From positions 42,135,474 to 42,199,473 of the forward strand of contig CM022670.1 in NCBI GenBank assembly GCA_012295275.1: DNA of 64,000 nucleotides, read 5' to 3'. Below the pieces are notes generated by a model. The model was given only the letters and a program-made list of their open reading frames with translations, did no database searches and was not told the origin of the DNA. The stretch is from Chrysomallon squamiferum. Its lineage: Eukaryota > Mollusca > Gastropoda > Neomphalida > Peltospiridae. The stretch's first letter is position 1; each line of letters begins with the position of its first letter. The position numbers were made by a program, and so were the translations under genes. Shown piece after piece: positions 12,301-57,072 of the stretch.

Positions 12301-14242
12301 AGTTCAAGTTATTGCCGAATTTGTTACTGAAAAATAAGGAAAGAAACACGTAATTTATCTTATTTATTCCTGATAAATATTTTATTTAACACGGTAAACT
12401 TAAGATCACTGAACTTTTTCTCTCTTTGTCACTTTGTCTGCCTGTCTGTCTGTCTGTCAGTTTCTCTCTCTCTCAGATGCTTATGACCCTCAGTATAAAA
12501 TGAAAAAATCCTTCCATTCCTTCAGAGTGATAACTGATTTATTTCATTTAGAGTCCGTCAAGTCAAAAATAAGTACATTAGAAATATTGTCTATTTTTTC
12601 GGTATTAGTTTAAACCTATGTGTTAGTTTAAATATTTGTATTGGTTTAAACGTGTTTGTAAAAGTTTAAATGTATTTGTAATGGTTTAACGTCTATGTAA
12701 CAGTTTTAATATATGTAATAATTTAAACATGCGTGTAATAGTTTAAGTAAGTGCAATCGTTTAAGTCTATATAATGGTTTAAACGTGTTTGCAATAGATA
12801 AAATGTGTATTTAATGGTTTAAACGTGTGTGTTTGTTATTTGAACTGATTGTTAAACATACTCCACAATGACGTTGCCTAAGTCGTTGGAAATACACATA
12901 TCGGGGTCGTTGTTTTTGGCGTATTCTGTTAAGACGACTTCGTACTGCTCATTTGTAAAAAAGTGTCCTGTACTCAGAGACAGCTGCAGTTTGATGTTGT
13001 TGTTATTCAGCGGCCACTAAAAACACAATCAGTAAACATCTCTTTATGTTAACAACACGTTAATTCAAAACTGCTTTTCTTTCATATTATCAGCAGAAGC
13101 AGAGAAATTCATCAACAGTAACAATATCACCAACAATGACATCATCATAACATCAGAACAAATAATAAAACAGTATTTACAGAGTTATCTTTTCACAACT
13201 GATGATGCGATAACTCCTCATTAACATATTTTGTTATTTTGTAATATGTACAGTTAAATTATATTATTGTTGTTATCATCATCGTGATTATCACTATTAA
13301 ATACGCATACTCTAGCGTTAAACTGGACACAGTTCTAGTAACAAAAACTAGTGGATTGACGTCATACATTTATTCATTAAACGCTATTACTTACCGTGCC
13401 GACTTCGTTGCTGATTGTCGCAGTCATTGCAACCTGACCATCCGTGTTGACCACTTCGCAGACGAGATAATCGTTTTCTGCAAACAAATGAAGGAAACTC
13501 AGCGAATATGATCAAACATTTCCGTGTTACGATGTGCTGAACAGAATTTTGAGAATTTGTTTGAGGCACTTTTGAAGTGTAATAACTGTAATAACCGACA
13601 TTTACCAGTATCACCAGCATAAGCGATTCGTCACCATGAATGTGCCCTTCAAGTGGTTTGAAGAAGCAGACGACATCAAATCTGGCAGATAAAGTCATCA
13701 GCAACATGTTTAAAATTTGAATATAAACTTCTTTTTAATGATGTCGTTAATGAATGTTTAGAAGCATAATATGTTATTAATACAAGGTTTAGAAATATTA
13801 AAATGTTATTAATACAATGTTTAGAAATAGTTTTAAATAGTTATTATAACACGTATATTCACGTTATTGAATTTTTAAATAGTTATCAATACATACGTGA
13901 ATTTCTCAAATTTCTTAACAAATTATTTCTTTGAAGACCTGGAAGTAAATTTCCCAATCCAGGCAACGGGGGAAACATGCCAAATCCAGGCAGTGAATTG
14001 GACCCTGAGCCTATTCCTGGAAAATTCGAGCCTGTGCCTATTCCTGGAAAATTCGAGCCTGTGCCTATTCCTGCAAGATTCGAGCCTGTGCCCAGGCCCG
14101 GAAAGCCTGTGGGCCCATTTGACCCGAGGCCAAACAGGCTCGCAGCCGGGTTTGTGTTCCCAAAATTCGCCAGATTTTGTCCTGATACGTAAAGAATCGC
14201 CAGAAAAACTGACAACACAGACTGAGCTCTCAGAACCACCAT
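9375..14242 (-). CDS. Secreted Gly/Asn-rich protein with degenerate Cu/Zn-SOD-like module (290 aa, 5 coding exons), paralogue of 511-2950
   Basis: Coding exons are 13897-14242, 13395-13477, 12862-13016, 12158-12326 and 9375-9494. The intron phases (1, 0, 2, 0) are the same as in the paralogue. Residues 1-21 form a signal peptide. Residues 22 to about 115 are rich in Gly, Asn, Pro and Phe, with about four copies of a nonapeptide like GTGSNFPGI. The C-terminal module holds six cysteines in the paralogue's positions (YLVC, DMC, LCE, TRC, ICC). It shows SOD-like blocks: VCEVVNTDGQV, VVLTEYAKNNDPDMC..LGN, DLAGRGLALCE, and GNIPICCRLG matching GNAG..ACGVIG. The SOD metal histidines are absent; the position of the copper ligand in the VVHE block is cysteine (ALCE). 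Exon 6 was found through its 3' acceptor and its similarity to the paralogue's last exon (LCE..C.G.IP.CCRLG.S). The 2.66-kb last intron contains four tandem arrays, one made of copies of the exon 5 end. Confidence 0.72.
9531..9742. repeat. ACT/CTG/AAT trinucleotide repeat in the last intron of gene 2
   Basis: Degenerate ACT/ACC triplets, then (CTG)8, (ACT)n and (AAT)n, starting about 35 bases upstream of the last exon's acceptor on the gene's strand. Open frames here are artefacts of the repeat. Confidence 0.9.
10101..10247. repeat. 21-bp tandem repeat, seven copies (ccacgctgyatgctgaccagt)
   Basis: Seven copies with perfect 21-base phase, differing mainly by c/t at one position. Because 21 is divisible by 3, several frames stay open (on the minus strand one encodes a WTGQHAA heptapeptide). 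It lies inside gene 2's last intron. No splice signals support it as an exon. Confidence 0.92.
10398..10792. repeat. 59-bp tandem repeat, about seven copies
   Basis: The unit begins tgaatgctgcc(t/c)ccatcga and recurs at exactly 59 bases (10454, 10513, 10572, 10631, 10690, 10749). Copies are almost identical, implying recent amplification. The interval 10793-11407 is unique intron sequence with nothing recognised. Confidence 0.95.
11408..12157 (-). repeat. 62-bp array made of the gene 2 exon 5 end plus its splice donor
   Basis: The array directly abuts exon 5 of the minus-strand gene. Each unit (period 62) contains, on the coding strand, about 36 bases of exon 5 (from CAATCCTTGGCTGATCTGG to GGTTTAGCT) followed by the donor GTAAG(C/T) and about 20 bases of intron. 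Around 13 units are present; two near 11670-11740 carry deletions. Each unit therefore keeps a potential 5' splice site. Confidence 0.93.
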
Positions 14243-14280
14243 CTTGTCAGTACCGCTGACCACTGAAAACTGACAGATAG

Positions 14281-14510
14281 ATTCCACATATATACACATA
14301 CATATATATACACATATACACATACATATACACACATAAACATATATACACATTTACATATATATACACATACATATACACATTTACATGCACAAACACA
14401 TTTATACATAAGGTGCACACACCCACATATATTTATATAGAAATGCATACGTAAACACATATATACGTTCATGCACGCGCATATACACCTATATACATAC
14501 ATATACACAC

Positions 14511-14598
<88 letters not shown>
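14281..14598. repeat. CATATA-rich repeat followed by (GA)n
   Basis: 14281-14512 is an imperfect cacatatata/tacacatacata repeat. 14513-14598 is a nearly pure GA tract. It lies in intron 1 of gene 2, just upstream of the signal-peptide exon. Confidence 0.93.
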
Positions 14599-14600
<2 letters not shown>

Positions 14601-15162
14601 TTAATACTAGCCTGCCTATTTAACTGTCTTCTTACATTAATTCTGCCTTTTATATAAACTTGTTTCACGTTCACACACGAATTTCTGATCTTATTTTATT
14701 GCCCTTATTACACACGTAATCAGCGTATTTCACAGGCTATATTAATACTTACTCAACTGTTACGTATCAAGTACACTTTGTGAACAACCGCTTTACCCAA
14801 CACTGTTCGTTATATTAACTTTCAGTCTGTATTTGGTTATTTATTAAAAATAACATTAATAGTAATTTTGTATTTTATAGTTATTTCTTTTGTGTGTTAT
14901 ATTAATAGTTATTTTATATGTTACATTTCATAGCTATTTCGTATTTTATTTTTACTTGGGTAAGGAAAATGCTAATTTATTTACAAAATTTCTTTTCTTA
15001 TTTGAAATGATTTTATTTGTTACAAATATTTAAAATCTTTTAAACATGCTGACAGAAAGAGTGTGAATAATTTTATATCATTTTTTTCAAGAAAAACAAA
15101 ACTACATGTAAAATATTGGTAAAAAATTAAAGGCAATAAAAAAAAATAAAAATAAATAACAA

Positions 15163-15164
15163 AC

Positions 15165-15233
<69 letters not shown>

Positions 15234-15247
15234 AAAAAAAAAAAAAA
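15163..15247. repeat. (AAT)n followed by poly(A)
   Basis: About 19 AAT triplets, then a run of about 26 A, ending about 25 bases inside intron 1 of gene 2. Confidence 0.93.
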
Positions 15248-15276
15248 CCTAAAAGAAAAAGAAATAATTCTCGTAC

Positions 15277-15313
15277 CTTGCTGCCTCGTTTCAGCTACCT
15301 GAGCACTGACAAA
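15277..15313 (-). other. Non-coding first exon of the gene at 9375-14242 (approximate 5' end)
   Basis: On the minus strand the leader ends GGCAGCAAG|GTACGAG. The next acceptor, gtcagttttcag, opens exon 2 at 14262, 20 bases before the ATG. The 5' end is inferred from the TATA spacing. Confidence 0.45.
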
Positions 15314-15339
15314 AAGTGAGGTTACGAGACGTTACGAGT

Positions 15340-15346
15340 TTTATAG
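15340..15346 (-). promoter_or_regulatory. TATA box of the gene at 9375-14242
   Basis: CTCTATAAAACT on the minus strand, in the same place relative to the first donor as in the paralogue. Confidence 0.55.
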
Positions 15347-15554
15347 AGGCTGATCAATCATCTCTCTTCACAGGAAATTAAAACATATAATTAACATTTT
15401 TCACTCACTGGAATAGAATAATCTAAAAATGGAAATTACTTGCTTGTGATCTTATAAATAGCTACAGACTGGTACACAAAATCTTTTCCTTCATTTTTCA
15501 AAAGAGAAAAAAGCCTCCAGAAAAAACCTTCTTCCTGCAAAATGTTGACAATTT

Positions 15555-16185
15555 AATCCTGGTGTCATACATTTCATATACACTGTGTACAATAACTGTT
15601 TATACTGTGTGTAATACATTTCATATACACTGTGTAAAATAACTGTTTATACTGTGTGTAATACATTTCATATACACTGTGTAAAATAACTGTTTATACT
15701 GTGTGTAATACATTTCATATTCTCTGTGTAAAATAACTGTTTATACTGTGTGTGTAATACATTTCATATACAATGTGTAAAATAACTGTTTAAACTATGT
15801 GTGTGTAATACATTTCATATACACTGTGAAAAATAACTTTATATACTCTATGTATAATACATTTCACATACAATGTGTAAAATAACTGTTTATACTCTGT
15901 GTAATACATTTCATACACACTGTAAAATAACTGTTTATACTCTATGTATAATACATTTCATACACACTATGTAAAATAACTGTTTATACTATGTGTGTAT
16001 AATACATTTCATAGACACTGTGTAAAATAACTGTTTATACTCTGTGTAATACATTTCATATACACTGTGTAAAATAACTGTTTATACTCTGTGTAATACA
16101 TTTCATATACACTGTGTAAAATAACTGTTTATACTCTGTGTAATACATTTTATATACACTGTGTAAAATAACTGTTTATACAAGG
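15555..16185. repeat. Minisatellite, unit about 46-49 bp upstream of gene 2
   Basis: About 13 copies of a unit reading aatacatttcatatacactgtgtaaaataactgtttatac. No genes within it. 16186-16700 is AT-rich with TATG runs and no supported gene. Confidence 0.88.
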
Positions 16186-16599
16186 TATCATACACGCATA
16201 CAATCTCTATAAGTATTTTAATTCTGTTATATGTGTCTGTGTTCATATCTAATTATACATATAATTATGTTTCTCTGTATATGTGTTTATATGTGTGCAC
16301 GTCTTGTTTTGGCTGTGTGTGTATGTTCTTATCTGTGTTTTTATGTGTATGTGTGTCTGTGCATGTATGTGTTTGTATTAATCTGGGTATATGTGTGTAT
16401 CACTGTATCTGTGAAGTAATATAAGTTGAGTTCTGTTTTCAGTGTATTCAGAATAGTTACATCCTGATGTGAGAGGCTTAGGTTTTCTATCTAGAAGTGA
16501 GAACATCGGGTACAGACTGAGTGAGCTTTTCGATTTTGTACGAACAGAGTAGAGCAGTGTTTGTCAAAACTATAGGAGCACGTATTGAATTAATATATA

Positions 16600-16699
16600 A
16601 ATCTATCTATCTATCTAAATAAATAAATTGATAGATAGGTAGATAGATAGATAAATACAAAGCGAGAGAGCGAAAAAGAGAGAAAGTGAGTGTTATTTA

Positions 16700-16742
<43 letters not shown>
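16600..16742. repeat. (ATCT)/(GATA) and (TA)n microsatellites
   Basis: Short tetranucleotide runs at 16600-16660 and a (TA)n tract at 16705-16742. 16743-17440 has no recognisable feature apart from scattered TA and TTG runs. Confidence 0.85.
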
Positions 16743-16745
<3 letters not shown>

Positions 16746-17513
16746 TTGAGGGGTTGAGAAGGTAATGAACAATAAAAGGTTAAGATCCACTGGTCTAGAT
16801 GAACCATGAATTTTCCTACATTTTACAAATATAAAAAGCGTGAAAATGTTAATTAGAAAAAAATAAAATAAAAATGTTAAAAATAGCGGCTATTTTCGTA
16901 AGACATTTAGTATTAATTAAAAAATAATAATAATGATGATAAAATAAACCAAACAATGAGTCAAATAATGTATACTCATGCAAAGATAGTTTTACAGACT
17001 TTTCTGTAATATTTAATTGTTACATAAAAGTACATACATACATATACATATATATATATATATATATGTTTTTCTTTTTTCTTTTAATATATTATTATCA
17101 TAACTGTTGTTGTCATACCAATATTATTATTGTTATTTAGTTGCTGATGCTATTGTTGTTGTTGTTAGTATTGTCCTATTAATTTTATTTCCTGTTACAA
17201 TCAGAATTCAACCACTGAGAAGGTGTATAAATCAAATCGACATCTTGCTAATTGGTTAGAGTTTCCCGTGGAGTTATAATGAAATAACAAATTCCTGTCT
17301 TCGTGTCATCTGAAGGACATAAAAACATTTCCTAGCTGTCTCTACTGTTTCTCGACTTTTCCCTGTTTTCACCTTCTTTGTTCTTCTTAATTTACTTCCT
17401 CTTTTTAATTGTGGAGTTGTGAGTTTTGAAACACTCACTTGCCTCACGCCTCTGTCCACAACAAAAGTGAACTCGAGTCTTCAGTAAACTGTTACTGGGC
17501 AGACTGAGAAGGT

Positions 17514-17520
17514 TTTATAA
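17514..17520 (-). promoter_or_regulatory. Orphan TATA box with leader-like sequence
   Basis: The minus strand reads CTTATAAAACC. About 80 bases downstream comes a purine-rich GAGGCGTGAGGCAAGTGAGTG containing a donor-like GTGAGT. The arrangement resembles the TATA plus non-coding exon of the two SOD-like genes on the same strand. It could be an alternative upstream promoter of gene 2 or a relic; chance is not excluded. Confidence 0.25.
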
Positions 17521-17854
17521 GCTGAAATAAAAGTGGAGGAAATTGACACGAGCATTGAACGAGGTCAGCTTTTCTCTGTGATCAATAAAACGTGACAAAT
17601 GACCCGGGGGTAGGGGTCTTTCCTGTCCACTGTTAATTATTACTTTAATTAGCAAACTCGGAAGTGCTTGTCTTGCTTCAGTGATAATTAAAAATTAATG
17701 TGCCACAGTTTAACAATCCAGTTTTTACAGTTTGAATAGTTATTTTAGTCAAACGTGTTTTCTGCATGATAATATAAAATATATGTGTTTGCTAAATCAT
17801 GGTATAAAGTACATACTGATGTGTTTGATACCTGATAATATAATATATATATAC

Positions 17855-17880
17855 GTGTGTGTGTGTGTGTGTGTGTGTGT
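17855..17880. repeat. (GT)n microsatellite
   Basis: Pure GT run. Confidence 0.9.
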
Positions 17881-18112
17881 TAGCTAAATGTATACATGTA
17901 TGTATATATATATAGGTGTGTTTGATGTCGGTTGTGTGTATGTTTCCATATATATGTGTGTGTGTATGTGTGTATGTTTTTGTTTTGCTGGTTTGAAGTC
18001 TATTTTAGAGATTTATTTTGGCTATTATCATCATCGTTGTTGTTGTTGTTGTTGTTGCTGTTTTTACTATGGAGCTGAGTGAACTCTCTGGGGACGAAGT
18101 GTATCGATACTT

Positions 18113-18558
18113 CCAGATATCTCGATTAATATCTGTAACACGCACACACTCACTGGATTAAGATATCTCGTTTAATATCTGTAACACGCACACACTCACT
18201 GCATTAAGATATCTCGTTTAATATCTGTAACACGCACACTTCCAGATATCTCGTTTAATATCTGTAACACGCACACACTCACTGGATTAAGATATCTCGT
18301 TTAATATCTGTAACACGCACACACTCACTGCATTAAGATATCTCGTTTAATATCTGTAACACGCACACTTCCAGATATCTCGTTTAATATCTGTAACACG
18401 CACACACTCACTGGATTAAGATATCTCGTTTAATATCTGTAACACGCACACACTCACTGCATTAAGATATCTCGTTTAATATCTGTAACACGCACACACT
18501 CACTGCATTAAGATATCTCGTTTAATATCTGTAACACGCACACACTCACTGCATTACA
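18113..18558. repeat. Minisatellite with higher-order structure, units of about 46 and 37 bp
   Basis: The core agatatctcgtttaatatct recurs ten times. The unit ends are of three types (ggatta, gcatta, or a shortened cacttcc), arranged as G-C-T, G-C-T, G-C-C-C, so a three-unit block was duplicated as a whole. 18560-18760 holds TGATGG-type simple repeats. Confidence 0.9.
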
Positions 18559-19004
18559 TACACACATACACATAATTAATTGTGCTGGTGATGGTGCTCA
18601 TGGTACTGATGTGCGGGGATAATGATGTTGATGTTGTAGTAATGGTGGTGGTGGTGCTAGTTGTAACTGTGGGATAGTGATGGTAATGATGACTAAGTTG
18701 TTGTGATGATGGTGATGATGATGACTAAGTTGTTGTGATGATGGTGATGATAATAAAATTGCTAAAATTAGAATTAAAGTAAAAATCTACTAACAGAAGT
18801 TTTATTGTTTTACTTTTCTTGTTCAAATTATGGTGCAAGGGAAATAACTAATTAACTTTTATCTGGGTGAGAGTCCACTGCCTACGTGTTACGAGTATCT
18901 GAGTTTGATGTTTGTTTAAGTTCATCACACTTTCTTTTATTTCTTATTGTAACTATTATAGGGAAAAAAGAGGCAAAATGTCCAACACACGCTCATATAG
19001 ATAT

Positions 19005-19020
19005 ATAAATACATACATAC

Positions 19021-19105
<85 letters not shown>

Positions 19106-19310
19106 CACATACACATACATATACATATACATATATATATACATACACATACATATACATACATATACATATACAGATACATACATATATATATACATAT
19201 GCATACATACATATACATATACATACATACATAAATACTCACACAAACACATACATACATATACAAACATATATGCATACATTCATACATACATACAAAC
19301 ATACATTCAT
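19005..19310. repeat. (ATACAT)n hexanucleotide repeat
   Basis: Nearly pure to 19100, then degenerate. Open frames on both strands are repeat artefacts. Confidence 0.95.
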
Positions 19311-19728
19311 TAATCTTCTTTGTATTTTTTCTAAATGTTTTAAGTGAATATAAACACAACGCTCAGCAGCAGACTTCACCAAGCCGTGCTGAGTGTTTGC
19401 TCACAACAAGCCAAGCACTCTCGTCATCTTCTGTTTGTGCAAACAAATCCTAATTTAATCTGACGGAGATGAACGAAGTGAGCCGAACTCTTTCGTTTGT
19501 TTATCAGCGTGATGGAGGACGAGACGTAGAAAGAGGGAGATAACTCGAGGTAAATATTGAAATAGCTAATCCCTGGCAGTCTCAATAAAATTCCTTGTTC
19601 TGTGAGAAAATGGCGGATTTCCGTGGTTGATCTAAGTAGGGTTAGGACAAACAGACAGATGTGTAGTGTATCTGAGCGTGCGCTGTGACAGTCTGGCGAA
19701 GTGAGACGAGACACACTCGCAGAGAAAG

Positions 19729-39138
<19,410 letters not shown>

Positions 39139-39226
39139 ATCACGTGACCACCCCTAGAGAAAAATATCTCAGATTTCAGTTCTTTTATCATTTAGCTTTT
39201 TACACAGAATTTATTATCAACGTAAT

Positions 39227-39232
39227 AATAAA
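39227..39232 (+). terminator. Candidate polyadenylation signal of the CUB receptor gene
   Basis: AATAAA about 90 bases after the stop codon at 39136-39138. Other A-rich matches further downstream could also be used. Confidence 0.4.
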
Positions 39233-40152
39233 AATACTACAGAGACAGACATAGACACACACACACATAAACTCATTGAAAATATAACAAAAAAAGTATT
39301 TTAAAATTGAATTATTCTTCATTTTTTATGTGTATATATTACTGGATATATAACAGTAATGAAACTGTTAAACAAATGTTTGTTGTAAAATATCACTAAG
39401 TCTTACTGTTCAGTATTACAAAGTGATGTGTGAACAAGTACGTGCTGTGTTCTCGTACTGTTAAACTATAATGTGACGTAATACAAGCTTTGCTGTTGTT
39501 ATGTGGATATGTCATAAAAGGTTTGCTATATTGTAATCTAAATTTGTGACGTTATATAAGTCTTTGTTGTAATTTATAAGTAACATATTTATGTAAGTTT
39601 TACTGTGTTATAAAGTATGTTTTGCTATGACATTATGTAACCATTTGGTGTGTAGCCTTATTTTATATTCAGACATAACATATACAAATCGTCCATTTTG
39701 TATAAAAATATAATACACTTTGTGACAGTTTTTTAAATACCAGCTTTTATCGGCTTTTCATGATTCCTGACTGCAGGGAGAAATCTTATTTTGTATTTAC
39801 AGTATGGAACCAGTTTTGGTAAAAATACAATTATTTATTTTGTGACATATACAAGAACACACATACATACGCATCTTTACACACAAAAATACACAAACAC
39901 AAAACATTGTCTATGTCCCTTGGTGCAGGTGTGAAAAATATTTTTTTTATATAAACAGTGTGTTGTCTCAGTGTACAGTAAATGTCATATGACGAATAAT
40001 TGATTTAATACTGTATGTAATAGTTCTTAACAAATATGTGTGTTTTGGTATTTGCAAATTATTGTTCTCTGATTTTATGTGTGATAACTGTCACTATAAA
40101 ATTACATATTTTACACAAAACTTTGTTTGTTCTCTCTGTTCTTGAAGTGGAA

Positions 40153-40312
40153 GTAGAACAACGCATTAACTGACACAACACTCACCACTCATTAACTGAC
40201 TCAACACTCACCACTCATTAACTGACACAACACTCACCACTCATTAACTGACACAACACTCACCACTCATTAACTGACACAACACTCACCACTCATTAAC
40301 TGACACAACACT
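40153..40312. repeat. 26-bp tandem repeat between the two convergent genes
   Basis: Six copies of cattaactgacacaacactcaccact. It lies in the 1.8-kb interval between the stop codons of the CUB receptor gene and the NWD gene; the rest of that interval is AT-rich 3' flank. Confidence 0.93.
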
Positions 40313-40905
40313 GATACACAGTGATACGTAATACATAAAATAAATAAATAAATAAACAATTTAGTATGTAAGTAAGTTAATAAATAAAAATAAATAAATA
40401 AACAATTTAGTATGTAAGTAAGTTAATAAATAAAAATAAAGACAAGAAACCATAACCCTGAGGCAATGGAATTCAAATTGTAAAACTTTTTAATTTTAGT
40501 AACTGAACGAAGATAACATAAATATGAATTTTGTTTAAAATGTTCTAGTACCGAGTACACTTTACAATCACAAATCAAGTAGTGTTTACATTAGTCTCGT
40601 CTACAAACTTGGGTAATTGATTACTCTGTCGCTTGAGAAAATATCACAAAAAAAAGAAGAATAATAATGAAAATATTTTTCACTAATGTAAAATTACTTT
40701 TAAATCAGTCATATAAATAAATAAATAAATAAAACACAGTTAGAATATTAATGCTAATATATGTAATTTGAAAACAGTATGCTGATAAAGACAAAACTCA
40801 GTTGAAATGTTTAGTTATATTACAGTATCACTGTTATTGTATATGACATCACCGAGTTATTATTGTATGACAGTATTCTACATTACATACTATATGTTAC
40901 ATCTC

Positions 40906-40911
40906 TTTATT
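40906..40911 (-). terminator. Candidate polyadenylation signal of the NWD gene
   Basis: AATAAA on the minus strand only 15 bases after the stop codon at 40926-40928, which would give an extremely short 3' UTR. Further signals downstream are possible. Confidence 0.35.
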
Positions 40912-40925
40912 ATAATCACAGAGTA

Positions 40926-54243
<13,318 letters not shown>

Positions 54244-54739
54244 TTTCACACCGATTTGAGAAGAAATATTACATCATAAATGAACAAGTCCCAGGAACAG
54301 CAGTGGGAGTTTACAAATGTGACACTCAAGTGTTGTTTTAAAGATAAAACCGCTACTCCAGTGTTCCTCTAGCCGAAATGACGCACTGAACTTTTACGCG
54401 TTGCGTTGCCAAGGAGGGCTGTCATGTTTGCACTGTGGAGTTTAGTATAATCTTCTGTACTCGCCTCGCTGTTAAACTTGCAAACACAGCTTACGCACTG
54501 AAGCATTGAAAACATTTGTATTGATCCGTCGACTGATCGAGGTAACTAAATACTTGTGTAAGACCAGTCATTATTTACTTCATTAAACACACACACTTGT
54601 TTTACCAATTACTACGTGTTGTTTACATTTGTAGTCTACAAATTAAATTAATATCATTATTTAATATTCTTAGTTATATAATCCACAAATTAAAGCAAGA
54701 TTATGTCACGTTATTTAGTTATTTATATATGTAGCATTA

Positions 54740-55262
54740 AAACACAATACAATGTATATAATATTAAAATACAACACAATGTGTGTAATATTAAAATAAA
54801 ACAGTGTATGTAACATAAAATACAACACAATGTACGTAATTTAATTACAACACAGTGTGCATAATATTAAAACAACACAGTATGCGTAATATTAAAACAC
54901 AACACAGTGTGCATAATATTAAAACACAACACATTGTGCGTAATATTAGAACACAACACAGTGTACGTAATATTAAAACAACAACACAGTGTACGTAATA
55001 TTAAAACACAACACAGTGTACGTAATGTTAAAACACAACACAGTGTACATAATATTAAAACACAACACAGTGTGCGTAATATTAAAACACAACACAGTGT
55101 GCGTAATATTAAAACACAACACAGTGTACGTAATATTAAAACACAACACAGTGTACATAATATTAAAACACAACAGTGTACGTAATATTAAAACACAACA
55201 CAGTGTGCGTAATATTAAAACACAACACAGTGTGCGTAATATTAAAACATAACACAGTGTAG
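54740..55262. repeat. Minisatellite, unit about 30 bp (gtaatattaaaacacaacacagtgtrc)
   Basis: About 17 copies, increasingly regular from 54890 onward. It lies upstream of the NWD gene start. 54300-54739 holds the presumed NWD promoter region without a clear TATA box. Confidence 0.92.
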
Positions 55263-55439
55263 TGCAGGTGCAAGGTCGTCTTCAGTCCATTGTCAGTGTG
55301 ATTAATCACTCAGAATTATTTCACATATCAGGTTTACCTCAAGTTAACAATAGTGCTGGTGTAATTGAAAGACGTTCAATCTCTGTTAATAATTTATGAT
55401 ATAAAAAATAAATCTACATATTGAGTATATTCAGCTTGA

Positions 55440-55860
55440 TCAAACTATTTCATCAAAGCAGTAAACTTTACTTATCTCACAAATATTAATTTATTTAATA
55501 AACTAATATGTACTAGCAAACACCAAAACTTTACTTATCTCACAGATAAACTAGGACGTACTAACATAGAATAAAACTTTACTTATCTCACAAATAAACT
55601 AGTACGTACTAACATGAAGTAAAACTTTACTTATTTAACAAATAAACTAGTACGTACTAACATGAAGTAAAACTTCAATTATCTCACAAATAAACTAGTA
55701 CGTACTAACATGATGTAAACTTTACTTATCTCACAAATAAACTAGTACGTACTAACATGATGTAAACTTTACTTATCTCACAGATAAACTAGTACGTACT
55801 AACATGAAGTAAAACTTCACTTATTTCACAAATAAATTAGTACGTACTAACATAAAGCAA
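55440..55860. repeat. Minisatellite, unit about 50-57 bp
   Basis: About seven copies of aaaactttacttatctcaca then aataaactagtacgtactaacatgaagt. The unit contains the palindrome agtacgtact. Confidence 0.9.
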
Positions 55861-55914
55861 ACGTATTACTGAGCAAAGAAAAAGGTAGCCGTATCAAGCA
55901 AACCTAACGTAATC

Positions 55915-56145
55915 AGACCTAAACAGACCTGTCAAGTGTTTCACGTACTGATTACAATTTCTAAACAGACCTGTCAAGTGTTTCACGTACTGATTACAAT
56001 TTCTAAACAGACTTATATATTATCAAGTGTTTCACATACTGATTACAATTTCTAAACAGACTTATATATTATCAAGTGTTTCACATACTGATTATAATTT
56101 CTAAACAGACTTATATATTATTAAGTGTTTGACATACTGATTATA
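55915..56145. repeat. Minisatellite, unit about 50 bp
   Basis: Four to five copies of tttctaaacagacttatata then ttatcaagtgtttcacatactgattacaa. 56146-56960 has no recognised feature. Confidence 0.85.
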
Positions 56146-56962
56146 ATTTTAATTCTCATCATGTCAGCATTGTACTGAAGAATTTTATAAATAAGGAAAT
56201 TAGCAATAAATATTCTTATTTAGTATACTAAGCAACGGAACACTGCTAAGCGGAATGTCTACATTTATAACAAGAAAATTTCAATTTATAAAATGTAGTG
56301 TTTATATTTACTGGTGAATGTTTTTATGAAGAGGCGAGTGGTTAGTATGTTCGTGGTTGATACGCAGGTGCTGTTCAGCCACAGTCGCTGTCTGCGTGAC
56401 GTGTCGCACGTTGTTGTTGTGTAGACAGAGTAAACAAGAAAAATAAAATAAATAAATACAAACAAACAAACGAACAAACAAACAATAAATAAATATTTAA
56501 AACATAATATAAACAGTTAATAAAATATGGCACGTATGTTGTTTTACTGATGTTAGCATAAGGACTGGTTTGTCAAACAAACTGGTATATACTTACCTGA
56601 ATAAAGGAAGATTTATGTTTTTATTATCATTATTATTATTATAATATATAAGTAGGAGTAGTCGTGTCATATATCAACATTAAAGTGAAATTAAATATTT
56701 GTCAACAAATAACATTGACTACAGAAACATTCAGAGTTATCTCCCTTCAATTATTAGGTAATGATTTAATGTGTTACAGTTCTGTTCCAAGAAATAAAGT
56801 GGAAAATGAAAACGTTTTAATTTATGTCATAAGTACTAATCCAACAAATGATTATTTTAACTTGCAATATTCACTTCTTAAAAAAAAAAAGAATAAAAAT
56901 AAAAATAGTAATAATGTGATTTTAACCAAAGAATAATTTGTCATAACAAAAAATGAAAATAA

Positions 56963-57072
<110 letters not shown>

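Noticed and set aside
54400-54545. Possible divergent transcript start opposite the NWD gene (donor-like GATCGAG|GTAACT)
   Set aside because: No TATA, no frame and only a moderate donor; not enough to call.
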